Below are positions 59,632-64,000 of a stretch of 64,000 nt of DNA, piece after piece; the first letter of the stretch is position 1; each line of letters begins with the position of its first letter. A program made the translations under genes and the position numbers. Under the pieces are notes generated by a model. It worked only from the letters and a program-made list of their open reading frames with translations, was not told the DNA's origin and searched no databases. Origin of the DNA: DATMTS01 sp035564555 (GTDB lineage: Bacteria > Actinomycetota > Actinomycetes > Actinomycetales > Microbacteriaceae); assembly GCA_035564555.1 (NCBI GenBank), contig DATMTS010000065.1, positions 1 to 64,000 on the forward strand, given 5' to 3'.

Positions 59632-60930
59632 TCAGGCCGCCATCGTGGTGTCCGGGCGGGCGGCCAGCATCCGCTCCAGCGCCACCCGGGCAGATCCGGC
59701 TACGCCGGCGTCCACGCTGATCCGGTTGATGGTCTCGCCTCGCACGAGTCCTTCCAGCACCCACGCGAGGTAGCCGGGGTGGATGCGGTACATCGTCGAG
59801 CACGGGCAGACGACGGAGTCGAGGCAGAAGATCGTGTGCTGCGGGTAGTGCGCCTTCAGACGCTGCACGAGGTTGATCTCGGTGCCGATCGCGAACGTCG
59901 TTCCCGCCGGCGCGGCCTCGATCGCCTTCACGATGTAGTCGGTGGAGCCGTACTCGTCCGCCGCGTCCACCACGGGCGCAGGGCATTCGGGGTGCACGAT
60001 CACGCGCACGCCGGGGTGTTCGACGCGCGCCTGCTCGATCTGCGCGACGCTGAACCTCTTGTGAACCGAGCAGAACCCGTTCCACAGGATCACCCTTGCG
60101 TCAAGCAACGCAGCCTCGTCGTTGCCGCCGAGGCTCTTGCGTGGATTCCACAGTGGCATCCGTTCCACCGGGATGCCCATGGCCTTCGCGGTGTTGCGCC
60201 CGAGGTGCTGATCGGGGAAGAACAGCACGCGCTGGCCCCGTTCGAACGCCCAGCGCAGCACGGTGGCGGCGTTGGATGACGTGCAGACGATTCCGCCGTG
60301 GTCTCCGCAGAAGGCTTTGAGGGCGGCGGACGAATTCATATACGTGACGGGGATGACCGGCGCTCGTCCGTCGGCATCCGGTTCCGAACCATAGATCCGC
60401 TCGAGTTGTTCCCAGGCCTCCTCGACCGAATCACTGTCGGCCATGTCGGCCATCGAGCAACCTGCTGCAAGGTTGGGCAGGATCACCGACTGGTGGTCGC
60501 CGGTGAGGATGTCGGCCGTCTCGGCCATGAAATGCACACCGCAGAACACGATCGCCTCGGCCTGCGGCTTCGCCTTCGCGGCGTTCGCCAATTGGAACGA
60601 GTCACCGACGACGTCCGCATAACGCACCACCTCGTCGCGCTGGTAGAAGTGCCCCATCACGACCACGCGCTCGCCGAGGGCTCGCCGTGCCGCCGTGATC
60701 CGGGCGTCCAACTCGTCGGCGCTCGCCTGCCGGTATTCGGCGGGAAGCTCGCCCTGCTGCGGGCTGCCCACCGGAATCCGGTCATCGACGGATGCGCCGG
60801 GGCCGTAGCCGGGCAACCCCGAGTCGAACGTCCACGGGGCTTCGACGAGTGCGGGATCGCACGTCTCGCCCTTCAGTTCGCCGGAGCCGATCAGGCGGAT
60901 CGTACGGTCGACGGATGCCGTGATGGTCAT
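59632..60930 (-). CDS. nadA: Quinolinate synthase
   Basis: 432 residues. Condenses iminoaspartate and DHAP to quinolinate with a 4Fe-4S cluster. Cluster and substrate motifs: VVMGHFYQRDEVVRYADVVG, IVFCGVHFMAETADILTGDH, ILPNLAAGCSMADMADSDSV, the ProHis-type VHPECPAPVVDAADEYGSTD, and CLDSVVCPCSTMYRIHPGYL with the third Cys. The N-terminal about 75 residues are an actinobacterial extension. Start ATG 60930 overlaps the nrtR stop by 4 nt. Likely repressed by NrtR. Confidence 0.97.
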   Translation of the reverse strand: MTITASVDRTIRLIGSGELKGETCDPALVEAPWTFDSGLPGYGPGASVDDRIPVGSPQQGELPAEYRQASADELDARITAARRALGERVVVMGHFYQRDEVVRYADVVGDSFQLANAAKAKPQAEAIVFCGVHFMAETADILTGDHQSVILPNLAAGCSMADMADSDSVEEAWEQLERIYGSEPDADGRAPVIPVTYMNSSAALKAFCGDHGGIVCTSSNAATVLRWAFERGQRVLFFPDQHLGRNTAKAMGIPVERMPLWNPRKSLGGNDEAALLDARVILWNGFCSVHKRFSVAQIEQARVEHPGVRVIVHPECPAPVVDAADEYGSTDYIVKAIEAAPAGTTFAIGTEINLVQRLKAHYPQHTIFCLDSVVCPCSTMYRIHPGYLAWVLEGLVRGETINRISVDAGVAGSARVALERMLAARPDTTMAA

Positions 60931-61673
60931 GATTCTCCCTTCGCCGCGCGCAACGGGGGCGCGGACGTAGACGCGGCCGAGGTATCGAAGCGGTATAGAC
61001 GGGGCGGCCGGTGACGCGTGCCCGTGAGCACCTCACCGGTGTCGACGAGCGATTCCGAGGCCTCGATGGCTCGTCGGAAGTTCGCGGGGTCGAGCCGTTT
61101 GCCGAGCACAGCCTCGTAGACCTCGCGCAACTGGGCGAGGGTGAAGGCGTCGCCGATCAGGGCGTGCGCGATGCTGCTGTACTCCATCTTGTTGCGCAAC
61201 CGCCACAGCGCGTAGTCGACGATGCGGTTGTGGTCGAATGCGAGCTCGGGCAGACCATCGGCGGGAAACCAGCGCACGTTCTGGCCGGTGGTCGCCCGAC
61301 GCGCCTGCACGGAGGCGACGAGCGCCCAGTACACGATCGAGATGACGCGTTCGCCGGGGGAGCGGTCGACGTCGCCGAACGCGTACAACTGCTCGAGGTA
61401 GCCCGGCTCGATGGCCGTCGTCTCGTGCAGTGTTCGCCGTGCCGCGTCTTCGAGGCTTTCCGCGCCGCCGAGCGGACCGCCGGGCAGCGCCCATCGGGAG
61501 GCGAAGGGCTCCCGGATGCGACGCACCAGCGGCAGCCAGATGCTCGGTGTCTCGGCCGACGCCCCGAACCGGTCATGGCTGCGCAGCGCGAAGATCACCG
61601 TCGATACGGCGAGCGCCGCCGTGCTGGTCTCGGCCGGCTGGGCCACGGTCACTCCATAAGGTCGAACTGACAT
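60927..61673 (-). CDS. nrtR: NrtR-type Nudix regulator of NAD metabolism
   Basis: 248 residues. An N-terminal Nudix-like domain (STVIFALRSH, RWALPGGPLGGAESLEDAAR, RRTLHETTAIEPGYLEQLYA) with a degenerate Nudix box (HETTAIEPG in place of REExxEExG), as expected for the non-catalytic ADP-ribose sensor, and a C-terminal winged helix (FTLAQLREVYEAVLGKRLDP, then NFRRAIEASESLVDTGE). NrtR represses NAD genes and is released by ADP-ribose. It heads the nadA-nadB-nadC-nifS operon, overlapping nadA by 4 nt. The dyad at 61690-61710 upstream is its likely operator, so it is autoregulated. Confidence 0.95.
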   Translation of the reverse strand: MSVRPYGVTVAQPAETSTAALAVSTVIFALRSHDRFGASAETPSIWLPLVRRIREPFASRWALPGGPLGGAESLEDAARRTLHETTAIEPGYLEQLYAFGDVDRSPGERVISIVYWALVASVQARRATTGQNVRWFPADGLPELAFDHNRIVDYALWRLRNKMEYSSIAHALIGDAFTLAQLREVYEAVLGKRLDPANFRRAIEASESLVDTGEVLTGTRHRPPRLYRFDTSAASTSAPPLRAAKGES

Positions 61674-61689
61674 GAACTGCTAATGCATC

Positions 61690-61710
61690 TTAGTGTCATA
61701 GTGACCTTAA
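61690..61710. promoter_or_regulatory. Candidate NrtR operator
   Basis: TTAGTGTCA-TAG-TGACCTTAA is a dyad of the form TTA-N2-GTCA-N3-TGAC-N2-TAA. It starts 17 bp before the nrtR ATG and covers the -35 region of that promoter. It also directly abuts the -35 (61711-61716) of the divergent gcv promoter. Confidence 0.7.
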
Positions 61711-61738
61711 TTGGCGAATCGGCGCCAGGCAGTATGCT
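61711..61738 (+). promoter_or_regulatory. Promoter of the glycine riboswitch/gcv operon
   Basis: TTGGCG (61711-61716) and TATGCT (61733-61738) with a 16-bp spacer. Transcription would start near 61745 and read through the riboswitch. Confidence 0.55.
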
Positions 61739-61769
61739 GACAGCACAACCGAAAACCGGGCCTCACGGT

Positions 61770-61942
61770 CGATGCGGGAGAGCCCGAATGCGGGCACCGA
61801 AGGAGCAATTCTCCCCGACAATCTCTCAGGTACGCGTACCGCATCGAACTGGCCACTCTGAAAAGTAGGGCGATCCAATCGTCCTCGCCCACGGTGAAAG
61901 CGTGCACGACGCGCGAAACTCTCAGGCCGGATGACAGAGGGG
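61770..61942 (+). ncRNA. Tandem glycine riboswitch
   Basis: Two aptamers of the gcvT type. Aptamer 1 is closed by CGATGCGG (61770-61777) with CCGCATCG (61839-61846) and contains GGGAGAGC, ACCGAAGGAGCAA and the CTCTCAGG core (61823-61830). Aptamer 2 runs from CTCTG (61856-61860) to CAGAG (61935-61939) and has its own CTCTCAGG core (61919-61926). It ends about 70 nt before gcvT. By family knowledge, glycine binding turns the downstream cleavage genes on. Confidence 0.95.
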
Positions 61943-62011
61943 GAGTTCCCGATACGGGCGGCCGCGCCGCTCGTGCCACTCTCGCGCCGTCCCGCGCAGA
62001 TCGGAGAACTC

Positions 62012-63181
62012 ATGACATCCGCAGCACGGAGCGAAGCCGAAACGGCCGAACGCCATTCTCCGTTGCACGACGCCCACCTGCGCGCCGGCGCGAGCTTCAC
62101 GGGCTTCGCCGGATGGCAGATGCCGGTGCGCTACACCAGCGACCTCGCCGAGCACGAGGCGGTGCGCACGGCGGCCGGAATCTTCGACCTGTCGCACATG
62201 GCCGAGATCCTGGTGATCGGGCCGGAGGCGGCCGAGGCACTCGACTACGCACTGGCCGGTGCGATCTCAGCGGTCGCCGTGGGGCAGGCGAAGTACACCC
62301 TGCTGCTGGCGAGGACAGGCGGCATCGTCGACGACCTCGTCGTCTACCGCACCGGAGACGACCGGTACATGGTGGTCGCCAACGCCGCGAACCGTGAGAT
62401 CGTCGCCGCCGAACTGCGCTCGCGTACCGCTCCTTTCGACGCGGACGTGTTCGACGAGTCAGACGATGTGGCGCTCATCGCGCTTCAGGGGCCTGCCGCC
62501 CTGGGCATCCTGCAGTCGACCCCGGGGTTCGCGATCGAGGGCGGGCATCCCGATGGCGAAGACGTCGCGTCCACCCTCGATGCGCTGCGCTACTACCGGT
62601 CGGTGGCCGGCCAGTTCCAGGAGCATCCGATCCTGTTCGCCCGCACCGGCTACACGGGCGAAGACGGTTTCGAGCTCTATCTGGCGCCCGAGGTCGCACC
62701 GCTGCTCTGGGACGCGCTGCTGGAGGCCGGCGCGGATCGCGGCCTCGTTCCCGCGGGGCTCGCCAGCCGGGACACTCTGCGCCTGGAAGCGGGCATGCCG
62801 TTGTACGGGCACGAGCTGGGCATCGACACCTTTCCCGTGCAGGCCGGACTCGGCCGGGTGGTGACGCTCTCGAAGCAGGGCGACTTCGTCGGCCGCGAAG
62901 CCGTCGAAGCCGGCCCGGGCGAGGATGCCCCGGTGCTCGTCGGTCTCGTCGGCGAAGGAAGACGCGCCGCCCGGGCCGGATACACCGTGTACGCCGGTGG
63001 CGAGCCGATCGGGTCGATCACGAGCGGCGCACTTTCGCCGACCCTGGGACATCCCATCGCGATGGCCTACCTCACGCCCGATCAGGCAGAACCAGGAACC
63101 GAGGTCGTCGTGGATGTTCGCGGCACAAGGCTGCCATTCGTCGTAACCCCGTTGCCGTTCTACAGCAGGAAGAAGAACTGA
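62012..63181 (+). CDS. gcvT: Glycine cleavage system T protein (aminomethyltransferase)
   Basis: 389 residues. It transfers the methylene group from the aminomethyl-lipoyl arm of GcvH to tetrahydrofolate, releasing ammonia. Signatures: GASFTGFAGWQMPVRYTSDL, GIFDLSHMAEILVIGPEAAE, YTLLLARTGGIVDDLVVYRT, FARTGYTGEDGFELYLAPEV, RLEAGMPLYGHELGIDTFPV and GYTVYAGGEPIGSITSGALS. ATG 62012 has TCGGAGAACTC before it; an ATG at 61931 lies inside the riboswitch and is not used. gcvH follows after 2 bp. Confidence 0.97.
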   Translation: MTSAARSEAETAERHSPLHDAHLRAGASFTGFAGWQMPVRYTSDLAEHEAVRTAAGIFDLSHMAEILVIGPEAAEALDYALAGAISAVAVGQAKYTLLLARTGGIVDDLVVYRTGDDRYMVVANAANREIVAAELRSRTAPFDADVFDESDDVALIALQGPAALGILQSTPGFAIEGGHPDGEDVASTLDALRYYRSVAGQFQEHPILFARTGYTGEDGFELYLAPEVAPLLWDALLEAGADRGLVPAGLASRDTLRLEAGMPLYGHELGIDTFPVQAGLGRVVTLSKQGDFVGREAVEAGPGEDAPVLVGLVGEGRRAARAGYTVYAGGEPIGSITSGALSPTLGHPIAMAYLTPDQAEPGTEVVVDVRGTRLPFVVTPLPFYSRKKN

Positions 63182-63183
63182 CC

Positions 63184-63567
63184 ATGGCTGCACCCGAACA
63201 ACTGAAGTACACGGCCGAGCACGAATGGGTGCTGGTCGACGGCGACGTAGCCACGGTCGGAATCACCGATTACGCGGCGGAGAAGCTCGGCGACGTGGTC
63301 TACGTGGAACTTCCGTCCATCGGAAGCGACGTTGCGGAAGGCACCGTCGTGGGCGAGATCGAGTCGACGAAGTCGGTCGGTGAGCTCTTCGCGCCCGTCG
63401 ACGGCGAGGTGGTCGAGGCGAACGACGCCGTGGTCGAGCGTCCGGAACTGGTCAACTCCGACCCGTTCGGTGACGGCTGGCTGGTCAAGGTGCGTTTCAC
63501 CGAACTGCCGGCGCTGCTCAGCCGCGCCGAGTACACCGCGCTGACGGGGGAGTGGCCGCCGCGATGA
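63184..63567 (+). CDS. gcvH: Glycine cleavage system H protein
   Basis: 127 residues. Lipoyl-carrier shuttle of the complex. The lipoylated lysine is in GEIESTKSVGELFAP (about residue 63); EHEWVLVDGDVATVGITDYA and AEKLGDVVYVELPSIGSDV are family blocks. It lies 2 bp after gcvT and overlaps gcvP by 4 nt (ATGA). CAGGAAGAAG precedes its ATG. Confidence 0.98.
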   Translation: MAAPEQLKYTAEHEWVLVDGDVATVGITDYAAEKLGDVVYVELPSIGSDVAEGTVVGEIESTKSVGELFAPVDGEVVEANDAVVERPELVNSDPFGDGWLVKVRFTELPALLSRAEYTALTGEWPPR

Positions 63568-64000
63568 CCGAAGCATTCCTCGCGCGTCACGTCGGAACCG
63601 ACGCGGATGCGCAGTCCACCATGCTCGACGTCCTCGGGTACCACGGCCTCGACGAACTCGTCGAAGCGGCCGTGCCCCGCGCGATCGCCATCGCGGACCG
63701 TTCGACCGAGGCAGGCGCGCCGGGCAGCATCCCGGCGGCCGCGACGGAGCGCGAAGCTCTCACCGAACTGCGCGCGCTGGCCCGCCGCAACACCGTGCGG
63801 CGCTCGATGATCGGACTCGGCTACTACGACACGATCACCCCTGCCGTGATCAAGCGGAACGTCTTCGAGAATCCGAGCTGGTACACCGCCTACACCCCAT
63901 ACCAACCAGAGATCTCACAGGGCCGGCTCGAGGCGCTGATCAACTTCCAGACGATGGTCACCGACCTCACCGGGCTCGACATCGCGAACGCGTCGATGCT
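63564..64000 (+). CDS. gcvP: Glycine dehydrogenase (decarboxylating) GcvP, partial
   Basis: The first 145 codons of the P protein, continuing past the right edge. The N-terminal part AFLARHVGTDADAQSTMLDV and the highly conserved MIGLGYYDTITPAVIKRNVF, NPSWYTAYTPYQPEISQGRL and EALINFQTMVTDLTGLDIAN leave no doubt. P protein is the PLP enzyme that decarboxylates glycine onto GcvH; full length is about 950 residues. The start overlaps the gcvH stop, so the three genes form one riboswitch-controlled operon. Confidence 0.97.
   Translation, partial: MTEAFLARHVGTDADAQSTMLDVLGYHGLDELVEAAVPRAIAIADRSTEAGAPGSIPAAATEREALTELRALARRNTVRRSMIGLGYYDTITPAVIKRNVFENPSWYTAYTPYQPEISQGRLEALINFQTMVTDLTGLDIANASM

Noticed and set aside
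61931..62011. An earlier gcvT start at ATG 61931
   Set aside because: It lies inside the closing stem of the second glycine aptamer and adds residues not found in the family; ATG 62012 has a good ribosome-binding site.

Overview
The window is one contiguous, densely coded chromosomal segment from a high-GC Gram-positive bacterium, most likely an actinobacterium of the order Micrococcales and probably close to Microbacteriaceae. The evidence is the strongly G/C-ending codons, the actinobacterial families present (Mca mycothiol-conjugate amidase, DUF501, DUF3311, DUF4245, DUF4307), many leaderless genes, and gene order. The block greA, DUF4307, mca, small membrane protein, hemolysin III, short Z-prenyl synthase, PhoH, fumC, DUF4245, xseB/xseA, ispH, glpX, ychF matches, from memory, the Rv1080c-Rv1112 region of Mycobacterium tuberculosis. 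There is no rRNA, CRISPR array, prophage or insertion sequence; one tRNA gene is present.

Layout. 1-8.5 kb: a partial gene end, YceI, the transcription-repair factor Mfd, a GntR regulator with its membrane partner, the NhaA antiporter and MazG. 8.5-16.3 kb: a DHA2 drug exporter, HisS, a DUF899 protein, then enolase, an FtsB-like division protein, DUF501, NDH-2 and a tRNA with a UAA anticodon. 16.4-23.3 kb: two regulated modules. The first is TetR, a GPH-like transporter, a D-threonine-aldolase-like PLP enzyme and a sugar-lactone-oxidase-like flavoprotein. The second is TetR with an ABC-2 exporter. 23.4-31 kb: LemA/HtpX, a DUF3311 plus sodium symporter pair, an AlkZ-type glycosylase divergent from an AI-2E family permease, and IlvA. 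31-52.3 kb: the conserved core block, with an SPW/TetR pair, a class V aminotransferase, a prepilin peptidase, carbonic anhydrase, Fba and RmuC added. 52.4-56 kb: small stress or detoxification-type genes (SRPBCC, VOC, FMN reductase, DinB-like, a reductase divergent from a MarR). 56-61.7 kb: the NAD de novo operon nrtR-nadA-nadB-nadC-nifS. 61.7-64 kb: a tandem glycine riboswitch ahead of gcvT-gcvH-gcvP, which runs off the window.

Regulation. Many starts lie 6-10 nt after a TANNNT hexamer (TAGACT is the commonest form), which indicates leaderless mRNAs. Several regulators have a readable dyad at their own promoter: GntR (4851-4866), TetR (16383-16402), TetR/ABC (22563-22582), SPW/TetR (33428-33443), MarR (55452-55472) and NrtR (61690-61710). 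The NrtR box sits between the NAD operon and the promoter of the glycine riboswitch.

Oddities worth follow-up are a 70-bp nested palindrome at 39083-39152, a leucine-type (UAA) tRNA that lacks the long variable arm, a 34-bp tandem repeat that duplicates the 3' end of a small membrane protein gene, a palindromic array of 15-bp units inside nadB, and an apparently over-represented heptamer GGATGCC/GGCATCC. I did not find a clearly new defence or mobile system. The most novel-looking functional unit is the four-gene TetR/transporter/PLP enzyme/flavoprotein cluster at 16.4-21.0 kb.
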